29,127 nt of DNA from UBA8106 sp913052135 (GCA_913052135.1 CAJXDY010000029.1:1-29127); one strand, 5' to 3'. Positions 7,670-15,282 are shown, numbered from the stretch's first letter. Notes: a model not told the origin generated them from the sequence alone. Numbers and translations are program-made.

Positions 7670-9124
7670 TTAGTCTTGCGTTCCTTGAATCCAACGCACT
7701 ATGGTCTGCCATTCCGGGTCACTTTGTGAAGTCCAATGTTTCCCGCCAGGATGAAAGGGGTTCCCGCCGCTTTTCTCTGAAAGTGGCAACGTCAGCAACG
7801 GACTGGCCATCAGGTCATTTGGGCGAATCATCCGTCGGGTCACAGATAAATTACGTTGGGATTGTTCAGCAGTCCAGCCTTCTCCGTCGGCTGGTAGAGG
7901 TTGCAGTCGAAAACGTGTTCGAGTGGAGTGACACACAACGCAACGTGCGATCCCTATTCGTTTCCTCACAAAAATAGGTTCCACCTCATCCCGATAAAAA
8001 TCGTAGTCGAAGGGTTCTCGCGATGCCAGCGAAAGCGCACCAGATTGCCCGGCAGTCCAGTTTGCAATTGAAGTTCGTGGGACCTGTGCTGTGATCACCC
8101 GTTTGGGGACCTGACCTACGGGAATCTGGGTCACTTCGGTCATGGTCTCAATATTCACAACAGAGGTCGAATTGGAACCCGCGTTTGCAACATAGACATA
8201 CTGACTGTCTGGAGAAAATGTTAGCCAATCAGGATGACTTCCGACGTGAACACCGCCGAGGTACCTGAGGTCAGGTAGCGAGTACGCATAGACGAAACTG
8301 TTTACTTTGCTGCAGAGCCAAAGCGACGTGCCATCCGGCGTTACGCCTTGACCGTGCGATGGTGAGCCTTGAAGAAATTCGCGGTGGCGTTCGTCTTCGG
8401 GAACCGATGGTAATTCAATACGTTGGCCAACTTCCCGACGTTCCTCAAAATCGACGATTGCGAAACCATGAAAATTTGACAGTTGGACAAAGATACGACT
8501 TGTCGAACCATCAGGGTTTGTTTCAAAGGACATTGGCCGCACGCCTGCATCAAAAAACAGTGACCAAACTGCTGTTTCTGTCTCCGAGTCAATCACAGTG
8601 AGGTTTCGACCAGCGATTGAACCTGCTACGACATACTTTCCATCCGGCGTTGTGAACGTGTTATGGACACCCCCTGCGGTATTTATGCTTTTTGCAAGTG
8701 TGGCTGATGCGGTGTCGATGACATCAACGGCCCCTGGAGAAGATACAATGGCTACATAGACTCGAGCGCCATCGTGCCGAATAGCCACGTTGTTTGGTCG
8801 TCCGCTCAGCGGAACTTTATGGGTTATCTGAAGGTTTTTCGCATCAACGATATCTAGCGTGTGGTCGACTTCATTGGTAACGTAAAAATAACTACCATCG
8901 GGTGCCGCTGCAATTCCATGGTTTACTTCGATACCAGAGATTTCTCCCACGATGGTGTTGGAAGTTGGGTCAATCAGGTGAATATTATCGCCAGCCGCAT
9001 TAGTTTGAACGATGAGAGGATCGACTGCTTGAGCAGTCGAAGGTTTGGAATTCCCAAGGATGATAGTAAAAAGTAGGAAGCCTCCAAAGTAATAGCCGTA
9101 CGCACGTTGTGTCGACTTGCGCAT
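7670..9124 (-). CDS. YVTN-type beta-propeller protein with C-terminal cytochrome c motif
   Basis: 484 residues with a signal peptide (about 1-32). Residues 35-350 are repeating YVTN blades, with units such as PDGSYFYVTNEVDHTLDIVD, DGARVYVAIVSSPGAVDVID and DSQYVYVANAGSNSTSVVN, so a 6-7 bladed propeller is expected. The last 110 residues hold a c-type heme site CVVCH (395-399). Then come PNDLMASPLLTLPL, GGNPFHPGGKHW and a final WQTIVRWI, a layout typical of short cytochromes attached to secreted proteins in Planctomycetes and Acidobacteriota. Likely a periplasmic electron carrier or sensor domain joined to a binding propeller. A GGAGGGAG site precedes the ATG. It starts 32 bases after the class V aminotransferase stop, so the two are probably cotranscribed. 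Confidence 0.88.
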   Translation of the reverse strand: MRKSTQRAYGYYFGGFLLFTIILGNSKPSTAQAVDPLIVQTNAAGDNIHLIDPTSNTIVGEISGIEVNHGIAAAPDGSYFYVTNEVDHTLDIVDAKNLQITHKVPLSGRPNNVAIRHDGARVYVAIVSSPGAVDVIDTASATLAKSINTAGGVHNTFTTPDGKYVVAGSIAGRNLTVIDSETETAVWSLFFDAGVRPMSFETNPDGSTSRIFVQLSNFHGFAIVDFEERREVGQRIELPSVPEDERHREFLQGSPSHGQGVTPDGTSLWLCSKVNSFVYAYSLPDLRYLGGVHVGSHPDWLTFSPDSQYVYVANAGSNSTSVVNIETMTEVTQIPVGQVPKRVITAQVPRTSIANWTAGQSGALSLASREPFDYDFYRDEVEPIFVRKRIGIARCVVCHSTRTRFRLQPLPADGEGWTAEQSQRNLSVTRRMIRPNDLMASPLLTLPLSEKSGGNPFHPGGKHWTSQSDPEWQTIVRWIQGTQD

Positions 9125-9156
9125 GAGTCTCCCTCCTGTTTTTTTATTACTGGACG

Positions 9157-10380
9157 CTACGCCAGTTTAGCAAGCACTTTCAATAGACGATCAGCGTCAT
9201 CTTGATTGTTATACATTCCGACGCTTGCGCGAATTAAAGCTCCACTCTCCTGGAACGTGATACTGATCCGTTCTTTATCAAGTGCTCGTCGAATTTCGTC
9301 CGCATCGCGACCATGCCAAAAGCTCATGATGTGAGAAGGGTTGTTGGGAGGTGTAAACATTTTGTAACCGAGATTGGCGACCCCGTCTCGAAGATTCTGA
9401 GCGAGGCCGACTGTGTGTTTCTCGATTCGATCCAGTCCGACCTCTCCGATAAACCCCAGCGCGGCGCTGAGTTGAGCGACGGTTCCGTATATTAGGCCGG
9501 CGTGCTCGTACTTTGCGGCTGTTTGTTCCAATTTAAAATGAAAATCCGGCAAACTTTCCGCGACTTGGTTATGACCAAACCGATCAGGGACGATGAGATC
9601 GAGGTGTTCTTCACGGATATAAAATGGTGCTGCACCCCAACTGGATAATAAATATTTGTAGGAGTTGCCACATGCGAAATCCACGCCAAGATCATGCAAG
9701 TTAACTGGAAAAGTTCCAAAGCACTGAATGCCGTCAGCGAAAAGGTAACCGCCATGACGGTGGGCGAGTTCCGCCAGACTTTTTAGATCATGTCGATAAC
9801 CATTTCGATTTGAGACCCAGGCTACCGAGATAATTCGAGTTCGGGCATCGACCCTGGCTTCAAAGTCCTCAATGCGGGCCTGACCATTTACGTGAGGCAC
9901 GATACGAAGCTCGATGCCTTTCGTTGCTTCTAGGTTTCGATAGAGCACAAAAGTTGTAGCGAAATGAAGCTGGTCCACCACCACATTGTCGCCAGGCTTT
10001 AAGTCCAAGGAGTCAGTCACAATGTTTTCGGCATCGCTAGTCGAAAATAAAAGACTGACTTCGTTTGCGTTGGCGCCGAATAGATTGGCAAATTTAATGC
10101 GAGCCTGCTCCTTGATGTTCCGGGACTCAAAATAACTGGCCGCGGGATTCAGCCGTTGCTTGTCGGCGTACGTAATGGCGGCATCGTGAACTACCGTTGG
10201 CATTGGACCGACCAACGATATATTTAGGTAGGCAAAACTGCGAGTGACGTGGAAGTCATCTCGAATACCTAGAGGGTCCTGTTCCGTCGATAGCGCCAAG
10301 CTCTTCCGGGCCGAGGGTAAGGAGGTTAGTCCTAAGGCTGCGGTTGTTTTCATGAAATTCCGTCGATTGATCGGGCTCAT
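9157..10380 (-). CDS. Tat-exported class V aminotransferase-fold PLP enzyme
   Basis: 407 residues. A twin-arginine leader (NRRNFMK at 5-11, hydrophobic to about 30) is followed by the class V fold shared by cysteine desulfurases, kynureninases and isopenicillin-N epimerases. Landmarks are STSDAENIV (113-121), the cofactor aspartate in YLFADGIQ (D216), SYKYLLSSWG with Schiff-base K242, and GTVAQLSAALGF. There is no desulfurase-type catalytic cysteine loop near the C-terminus, so sulfur transfer is unlikely; an epimerase, lyase or aminotransferase acting outside the cytoplasm is more probable. AGGGAGA lies before the ATG. The YVTN/cytochrome gene follows 32 bases downstream, and the upstream 120-base leader contains a perfect TATAAT and a stable hairpin. 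Confidence 0.88.
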   Translation of the reverse strand: MSPINRRNFMKTTAALGLTSLPSARKSLALSTEQDPLGIRDDFHVTRSFAYLNISLVGPMPTVVHDAAITYADKQRLNPAASYFESRNIKEQARIKFANLFGANANEVSLLFSTSDAENIVTDSLDLKPGDNVVVDQLHFATTFVLYRNLEATKGIELRIVPHVNGQARIEDFEARVDARTRIISVAWVSNRNGYRHDLKSLAELAHRHGGYLFADGIQCFGTFPVNLHDLGVDFACGNSYKYLLSSWGAAPFYIREEHLDLIVPDRFGHNQVAESLPDFHFKLEQTAAKYEHAGLIYGTVAQLSAALGFIGEVGLDRIEKHTVGLAQNLRDGVANLGYKMFTPPNNPSHIMSFWHGRDADEIRRALDKERISITFQESGALIRASVGMYNNQDDADRLLKVLAKLA

Positions 10381-10390
10381 GTTGTTCTCC

Positions 10391-10424
10391 CTGGACCATT
10401 AATTGTTGCTGGTCAGTTTTTTTT
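10391..10424 (+). terminator. Hairpin plus T8 run facing the plus strand
   Basis: CTGGACCA (10391-10398) pairs with TGGTCAG (10410-10416) with one bulged G, and eight T residues follow at 10417-10424. This is a rho-independent terminator shape on the plus strand, yet all nearby genes here run on the minus strand. It sits in the 5' leader of the class V enzyme gene, immediately before that gene's ribosome site, and would stop antisense transcripts or act as a leader structure on the sense mRNA. Confidence 0.4.
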
Positions 10425-10467
10425 ATATTTCTTAACCGATCACTGAGTTAGGCGGTTATTCGTCTCA

Positions 10468-10473
10468 ATTATA
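10468..10473 (-). promoter_or_regulatory. Perfect TATAAT -10 hexamer upstream of class V enzyme gene
   Basis: On the minus strand TATAAT occurs 88 bases before the ATG at 10380 and 30 bases downstream of the tRNA-Lys gene. No convincing -35 box is present at 16-18 bases, because TTGATA is only 11 bases away. It may be the promoter of the class V enzyme/YVTN pair, or chance in AT-rich spacer. Confidence 0.3.
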
Positions 10474-10502
10474 AAATCTCTGCGTATCAAATCGTGCAGT
10501 TA

Positions 10503-10574
10503 TGGGCCGCGATGGGATCGAACCATCGACACCCTGGTTAAAAGCCAGGTGCTCTACCACTGAGCTAGCGGCCC
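10503..10574 (-). tRNA. tRNA-Lys (anticodon TTT), no encoded CCA
   Basis: The minus strand gives acceptor stem GGGCCGC/GCGGCCC, D arm GCTC-AGTGGTA-GAGC, anticodon stem CCTGG/CCAGG with loop CTTTTAA (anticodon TTT), and T arm GATGG-TTCGATC-CCATC. Discriminator A is at 10503. The following bases are TAA, so CCA must be added post-transcriptionally, unlike the tRNA-Glu at the left end. It reads AAA/AAG. Confidence 0.96.
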
Positions 10575-10661
10575 GCAGTATGTTTGAATTCTAACATCGT
10601 GCTGGTAACTGCGTCATTTAGAGTTGGCTTTTCATAGATGTATCTCTGGGAGAAACAAGAA

Positions 10662-11570
10662 TCATAGAATTTTCTTGCCTATTGCTGAAAGAACAAGCTC
10701 GGTAGCGAAGACGGCAGTTGTGTTTTGAGCGTCCAGTATTGGATTCAGTTCGACCATATCGAGAGCAAGTAGCCGGTCCGACTCTGCCACCATCTCCATT
10801 AAGACATGAGCCTCCCGGTAATTTAATCCTCCCTTCACTGGTGAACCAACTCCGGGCGCGAAAGAAGGGTCACATACGTCGAGATCGAAAGAGGCGTGAA
10901 AGCCAGCTGTTCCAGTACTAGCAATATCAAGTGCCTTTTCGCTGATAGTTGTAATTCCTTCCCGGTCAATATCTTTCATCGTGAACACATGAACTCCGGA
11001 GGCTTGAACCATCTGCCGTTCGCGTGAATCTAGGTTTCGAATTCCGACAAGAACTGTTTTCGCAGCTTTGATTTTTACAAGTGAATGTCCGACTTGAGTT
11101 AGTTCAGAGGGCTCTCGGCCTAAAATTGCCGACAGAGGCATTCCGTGAACATTCCCGGACGGTGAAGTCTCTGGTGTATTCATGTCGGCGTGTGCGTCAA
11201 TCCAGATTAGTCCTAGGGGTTTTCGCTTCCTTTTGGCGAATTCAGAGGTTGCCGCTACGGATCCGACAGCCAGGCTGTGGTCCCCACCAAGGATAATCGG
11301 AAGTGCTTGGGCTCCTAGGCTTGTCAGAACGGCTTGATGAACCTTTTTGCAGGTCGAGGCGATTTCCCGGATGTACTTCTTGCTGCTGTCGCCAGGGCTC
11401 TTTGTTTCAGCGATGGGGGAGGCAATATCTCCTCTGTCGGAAATGGAGTACCCAAGGCTCTCAATTTCTTCACCGAGGCCTGCTATTCGAATCGCGGAAG
11501 GTCCCATGTCGACGCCCCGATGCCCAGAACCTAGATCTAATGGAACTCCTAGAATGTGAATGGTGCGCAT
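10662..11570 (-). CDS. rocF: Arginase (ureohydrolase family)
   Basis: 302 residues, the normal arginase length. It hydrolyses L-arginine to ornithine and urea in the cytoplasm with a binuclear Mn centre. All expected ligands are present: H98 in GGDHS, D125/H127/D129 in WIDAHADM, and D229/D231 in SFDLDVCDP. Family markers GVDMGPSAIR (19-28), NVHGMPL (substrate loop, 140-146) and DMVELNPILD with E274 point to arginase rather than agmatinase or formimidoylglutamase. No strong ribosome site lies before the ATG. It is transcribed divergently from the small Tudor-like gene; the tRNA-Lys gene lies downstream on the same strand. Confidence 0.93.
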   Translation of the reverse strand: MRTIHILGVPLDLGSGHRGVDMGPSAIRIAGLGEEIESLGYSISDRGDIASPIAETKSPGDSSKKYIREIASTCKKVHQAVLTSLGAQALPIILGGDHSLAVGSVAATSEFAKRKRKPLGLIWIDAHADMNTPETSPSGNVHGMPLSAILGREPSELTQVGHSLVKIKAAKTVLVGIRNLDSRERQMVQASGVHVFTMKDIDREGITTISEKALDIASTGTAGFHASFDLDVCDPSFAPGVGSPVKGGLNYREAHVLMEMVAESDRLLALDMVELNPILDAQNTTAVFATELVLSAIGKKIL

Positions 11571-11610
11571 TGGAACAAGTATTGTCCTCAGTAGTCAGCT
11601 GTAAAGCCAG

Positions 11611-11643
11611 TCCTTAAGGATCTTGAGTACTTTATCGATCGAT
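11611..11643. promoter_or_regulatory. Two 10-bp palindromes in divergent intergenic region
   Basis: TCCTTAAGGA (11611-11620) and ATCGATCGAT (11634-11643) are perfect palindromes, 23 bases apart centre to centre, placed between the arginase start and the -35 box of the rightward promoter. Such a pair could be operator half-sites, but short palindromes are common and no regulator is encoded nearby. Confidence 0.2.
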
Positions 11644-11651
11644 TCAGAACC

Positions 11652-11680
11652 TTGACGATCACATAAGTTTATGTTATTGT
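11652..11680 (+). promoter_or_regulatory. Sigma70-type promoter for the small Tudor-like gene
   Basis: TTGACG (11652-11657), a 17-base spacer, then TATTGT (11675-11680) preceded by TGT, giving an extended -10. The predicted start is about 55 bases upstream of the ATG at 11743. Spacing is ideal and the -35 box matches five of six bases. Confidence 0.55.
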
Positions 11681-11742
11681 TACATTTGCAAGGAATCAGT
11701 AAACAAGGAACTTGGTTTGTTTTCTCGACGTGAGCGCGAGTT

Positions 11743-12009
11743 ATGAAACAGTTTAATATTGGAGCTCGAATTATTGAACCAACGTATGGCGTTGGGTTAG
11801 TGGTCGCCATCGAGGATGCTTACACGCGAATCCAGTTTGACGAACACGGTGTAAAGAAATTCTTAACCAGTTTGGCGAGCCTTGAGAGTTCAAAAGTGCC
11901 TTTGCCTGACCGACTAAAGAATGGGAAACCGCGTCGCAAACGCAAGACGGCGGCCACCAAAACGACTAAAACAACCAAGCGTTCTAAAACGGCCGTGGCC
12001 GCAAAGTAA
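11743..12009 (+). CDS. Small stand-alone Tudor-like (UvrD/PcrA C-terminal, DUF3553-like) protein with Lys-rich tail
   Basis: 88 residues. Residues 4-49 follow the pattern of the small beta-barrel found at the C-terminus of UvrD/PcrA helicases and in DUF3553/CarD-type proteins: IGARIIEPTYGVGLVVAIE, then a strand TRIQFDEHGVKKFL and a final SLASLE. In PcrA that module binds RNA polymerase. Residues 62-88 are a Lys/Arg/Thr/Ala tail (RRKRK, then repeated KTT), probably disordered and nucleic-acid binding. No helicase is adjacent. The ribosome site is weak, with only a GAG-like match before the ATG. Its stop lies 14 bases from the convergent hemG stop. A role near RNA polymerase or DNA is inference. 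Confidence 0.75.
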   Translation: MKQFNIGARIIEPTYGVGLVVAIEDAYTRIQFDEHGVKKFLTSLASLESSKVPLPDRLKNGKPRRKRKTAATKTTKTTKRSKTAVAAK

Positions 12010-12023
12010 TCTCACCCCAGAGC

Positions 12024-13430
12024 TTAAATCCCTTCAGCGGGATGAAATTCAACCTCCTCGGCCATTCGCTTAGCGGTTGCCCGTGCATCTGCAATGCAGT
12101 CTGGAATTCCAGCACCGCGAAAACTGCTTCCGATTAAGTAAAGTCCTGGATGTTTCTGTAGTTGAGCCTCAATCTGTTCCAGTCGAGAAAGATGTCCAAC
12201 TTCGTGCTGTGGCGTGGACCGCAGCCAGCGGTAAACCTTTGACAATCTTGGTTCTTCATCGATTTTCAGAAGTCTAGCCAGATCCCTGTGGGCGATATGT
12301 ATGAGCTCCGCATCCGGTTGATCTAAGACGGTTGCGTCACGCCTTCCACCCAAAAATGCGCGAAGTAGAACCTGGCCGCTTGGTGCGCGGCCTGGCCACT
12401 TTGATGAAACCCATGATGCAGCAGTGATTCTTGTGCCGCGCTCTACTCGTGGGACAACGAATCCGGTTCCTTTCAATGGGTGACGTATTGCCTGACGTCG
12501 ATAACCGAGAGCAATGGTTGCGGTTGAAACGTGTGGGATGTCGCGACAGAGGTTAGCAAGTTTAGAATTAAAACCTGTAACTAATGTAGCAGCGTGTTCT
12601 GCTGGAATTGCCAGAATGACAGTCCTAGCTCGGATCGCTTTGCCTGAATCACAGTGGACGACGTAGGGCCGCGAAGCTTCGAGCCGCACCACTTTATTTT
12701 GTTGCTGCAAGTGTGCTCGCGGCAATGCCTTGGCTAGCGCGTGGACTAACTGTTCTAGGCCTCCTGGTAAAGAGCGGAATGCACCACCACTGGCGGTCTT
12801 TTTTGCCTGCTGGCGAAATCCTAGAATTAAACTTCTGTACCGATGTTCCGCTTCTAGAAATCTAGGGAATAGGGCGCGTATTGACAGCTGTTCTACGTTG
12901 CCCGCATGGATACCGGCAAGGAGTGGCTCAGCAAGATAGTCGACGGATTCCTTTCCGAAACGTCGAGTAAAAAACGATCCGATCGATTCATCGTTGTCCG
13001 GACCGTAGCTTCCTCGGGGACGAATAAGGTCCAGACTAAATTTCAATTTTCCCATCAATGAAAATAGGCCTGTGGAAATGAAAGGAGCCATTCGAGTCGG
13101 AATACCGAGAATGGAGGCTTCAGGCAACGCATGCAGGACATCGTTGCGCAGGATAAATGCGGTGCGTGGTTCTAAAGTGCTTTGAAGGTGGTTTTGGAGG
13201 CCTAGTTCAGCGCAAAGTTTGAGACCTGCCGGTTTTTGAGCTAACAAGGCGTCTGGTCCAGCATCGATGGTGAATCCGTCAATTGTTTCGGTTAGGATTA
13301 CACCGCCGAATCGGCTCGATGCTTCCAATAATTCAAACCTAAGGCCTCGTTGCTGGAGTTCATAGGCTGCTGCTAGACCACTGATGCCTCCACCGACAAT
13401 AACGACATCAACGTCAGAGCTTTTAGTCAT
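12024..13430 (-). CDS. hemG: Protoporphyrinogen/coproporphyrinogen oxidase (HemY-type, FAD)
   Basis: 468 residues, usual for the oxygen-dependent HemY/CgoX family (often labelled hemG or hemY). The N-terminal dinucleotide fold has VIVGGGISGLAAAYEL (10-25), followed by the FAD-contacting LLEASSRFGG and DGFTIDAGPDALL. The substrate-region arginines and the C-terminal FAD motif YLIGSSFRGAGIPDCIADA are present. It oxidises protoporphyrinogen IX, or coproporphyrinogen III if the organism uses the coproporphyrin route, which the sequence cannot settle. Its ATG overlaps the hemE stop as ATGA, so it is translationally coupled to hemE. No ferrochelatase gene is in the window. Confidence 0.93.
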   Translation of the reverse strand: MTKSSDVDVVIVGGGISGLAAAYELQQRGLRFELLEASSRFGGVILTETIDGFTIDAGPDALLAQKPAGLKLCAELGLQNHLQSTLEPRTAFILRNDVLHALPEASILGIPTRMAPFISTGLFSLMGKLKFSLDLIRPRGSYGPDNDESIGSFFTRRFGKESVDYLAEPLLAGIHAGNVEQLSIRALFPRFLEAEHRYRSLILGFRQQAKKTASGGAFRSLPGGLEQLVHALAKALPRAHLQQQNKVVRLEASRPYVVHCDSGKAIRARTVILAIPAEHAATLVTGFNSKLANLCRDIPHVSTATIALGYRRQAIRHPLKGTGFVVPRVERGTRITAASWVSSKWPGRAPSGQVLLRAFLGGRRDATVLDQPDAELIHIAHRDLARLLKIDEEPRLSKVYRWLRSTPQHEVGHLSRLEQIEAQLQKHPGLYLIGSSFRGAGIPDCIADARATAKRMAEEVEFHPAEGI

Positions 13431-14479
13431 TGAGGAGGAACAGTTGTTGTATCACGGACAGCTTGATTGTGTATAAAGTCTGCAAGTAGTCGAATATTTT
13501 CCACAGGCGTTTCGGGGAGAATACCGTGGCCCAGGTTGAAGATGTGACCGGGACGACCATCCGCCTGGCGTAATATCTGAGCTGCCTGTTCGAGTAGTCG
13601 ACCAGTTGGACCAAGTAAGAGGGTCGGGTCGAGGTTGCCTTGAACAGCACGGTCATAGCCGATACGTTTCCATGCCGTGTCTAGCGGAATTCGCCAGTCC
13701 ACGCCAATGACGTCCCCTCCAGCTTCACGCATTGCTTCAAGAAGGGTGGCGGTTCCAGTTCCAAAATGAAGCGTTGGAATCCCGAGGGCTTCAATTGTTT
13801 TAAGAATCTTTTGCGAGTGGGGTAAAAGAAATTCTCGATAGTCGTCTGAGCTTAAAGCGCCAACCCAGGAATCGAATAATTGGACAGCTTGAACACCTGC
13901 CTCAACTTGTGCAACCAGATATTCCGCGACTACTGTTGCTAACTTGTCGCACAGTAAATGCCATTGGTCAGGCTGGTTATACATAAGGGCCTTCGTATGT
14001 GTATAGGTGCGAGACGGGCCACCTTCGATGGCATAGGAGGCTAAGGTGAAGGGTGCACCCGCGAATCCGATTAAAGGCACACGATTCAATAACTCTGTTT
14101 GGAGTATTCGGATGGCTTCCAATGTGTAGGCCAGGTCTTCCCGCGGTTCGAAGACCTGAAGTTTATCTATGTCGCCAGACGAACGGACAGGAGGGCTAAG
14201 CCGAGGTCCTTCGCCCTTTAGAAATTCAACTGAAAGGCCCAACGGTTCTAAAGGTAACAGTAGGTCTGAAAATAAAATCGCAGCATCAATATTTAATTGA
14301 TCAACTGGTTGCAGGGTCACCTCAACAGCAAGTTCGGGAGTTCGGCAGATTTCGAGCAGAGTATACCGTTTTCGGATCGCTCGATATTCGGGCATATAGC
14401 GGCCAGCCTGACGCATAAACCAGACTGGGGTGTTATCGACTGGTTCCCGTCTGCAGGCGCTGAGAAATCGACTGTTCAT
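13427..14479 (-). CDS. hemE: Uroporphyrinogen decarboxylase
   Basis: 350 residues, the family length. It decarboxylates uroporphyrinogen III to coproporphyrinogen III in the cytoplasm. The signature PVWFMRQAGRYMPEYR (18-33) with the substrate arginines R23 and R27, AAILFSDLLLPLEPLG containing the catalytic aspartate, GFAGAPFTLASYAIEGG, and NLGHGILPETPVENI near the end are all present. First gene of a two-gene heme operon with the oxidase downstream (ATGA overlap). The ATG is preceded by only a weak site. The gene is divergent from the PD-(D/E)XK-like gene, with a 118-base shared upstream region. Confidence 0.97.
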   Translation of the reverse strand: MNSRFLSACRREPVDNTPVWFMRQAGRYMPEYRAIRKRYTLLEICRTPELAVEVTLQPVDQLNIDAAILFSDLLLPLEPLGLSVEFLKGEGPRLSPPVRSSGDIDKLQVFEPREDLAYTLEAIRILQTELLNRVPLIGFAGAPFTLASYAIEGGPSRTYTHTKALMYNQPDQWHLLCDKLATVVAEYLVAQVEAGVQAVQLFDSWVGALSSDDYREFLLPHSQKILKTIEALGIPTLHFGTGTATLLEAMREAGGDVIGVDWRIPLDTAWKRIGYDRAVQGNLDPTLLLGPTGRLLEQAAQILRQADGRPGHIFNLGHGILPETPVENIRLLADFIHNQAVRDTTTVPPQ

Positions 14480-14597
14480 TCCATTATCGTACTACGATCG
14501 GGAAAGGAGCGTTGGCACCCCTGGGACGATTTATGCTAGCCTTCTAAGGTTTGGGCATTTACCTGCATCTCCCATCAGAGGTAAGGCTGGAGGAAAT

Positions 14598-15194
14598 GTG
14601 AGTCCTATACTTTTGCGGCCGGTGCGTGAGCAGCAAGAACATGACCATGTTATTCGGCTGCTCCAGACACGCTTGCGCAGACGATTTCAGATTGCAGTGA
14701 ATTTAGGCGAAGAAACGAATCCGTGCACTCTTGGAGCAAGCAAACTGTATCCAGATTTGATGTTAATGACGGACGGTCGAGCCAAGGTCCTTCGAACGAT
14801 CGTGGAAGTGGAAACGAACGAGTCCATTAATCATCTGGAGGCGATGGCCGAGTGGCTTCCTTACGGTAGAGTGCGCGCACTATTTCACTTGTATGTGCCG
14901 TCTGGGTGTTCGGAGAAGACCCAGCAATTGTGCAAGGAAAAGAAAATTCAGGTCGACGAGATTTGGAGTTATCACGCGGTTGGAGACAATATGCGGTTTA
15001 CACTTGCGTATCGAGCTCCTGAAAATCATGGAAAACTAGCAAGAATTGAGAAGGCAAGGAAAACAGCTTTAGCCAAACAACAAGCTAAGACAAAAGTGAA
15101 AGCAAAGTCTGCTAAGTCTATAAAGGCCGTTAAGTTGAAGAAAAAGAGAAAAGTTACGCAAGGAAAACGATCGACTGGTGCCTTGAAGAAATAG
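14598..15194 (+). CDS. Conserved protein, probable PD-(D/E)XK nuclease fold with Lys-rich tail
   Basis: 198 residues from a GTG start at 14598, chosen because GGAGG lies four bases upstream; a longer reading frame to 14430 would run into the divergent hemE start. Residues 10-140 look like a restriction-endonuclease-like core: a helix (EHDHVIRLLQTRLRRRF), YPDLMLM with D53, then TIVEVET with E70 and E72, a helix (INHLEAMAEWL), FHLYVPSG and EIWSYH. The usual lysine of the (D/E)XK motif is replaced by E72, a variant known from BamHI-type enzymes. Residues 145-198 are Lys/Ala-rich and probably disordered. It may cut or bind nucleic acid, but activity is unproved. Similar proteins occur as hypotheticals in Acidobacteriota, as I recall them. 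Confidence 0.72.
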   Translation: MSPILLRPVREQQEHDHVIRLLQTRLRRRFQIAVNLGEETNPCTLGASKLYPDLMLMTDGRAKVLRTIVEVETNESINHLEAMAEWLPYGRVRALFHLYVPSGCSEKTQQLCKEKKIQVDEIWSYHAVGDNMRFTLAYRAPENHGKLARIEKARKTALAKQQAKTKVKAKSAKSIKAVKLKKKRKVTQGKRSTGALKK

Positions 15195-15253
15195 CAAACT
15201 AACATAGGTTTCTGATCGTCTAAACAGTTGATAGGGACGAATCAGTCACTTTT

Positions 15254-15262
15254 TGTTAAAAT
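15254..15262 (+). promoter_or_regulatory. Extended -10 promoter for the small repeat lipoprotein
   Basis: TGTTAAAAT, a TGn element followed by a five-of-six match to TATAAT, lies 20 bases before the ATG at 15283. No clear -35 is seen at normal spacing. The leader would be short, about 12-15 bases. Confidence 0.35.
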
Positions 15263-15282
15263 ATCACTGAAGCATTTGACAG

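Noticed and set aside
13432..13441. GAGGAGGAAC next to the hemG start as a ribosome site.
   Set aside because: It is on the plus strand while hemG is on the minus strand, so the mRNA reads CCTCCTC there. hemG start is explained by the ATGA overlap with hemE.
14430..14597. Upstream extension of the nuclease-fold gene to an ATG at 14430.
   Set aside because: It would overlap the hemE start by 50 bases on the other strand, and the added 56 residues look unstructured. GGAGG before the GTG at 14598 gives a better start.
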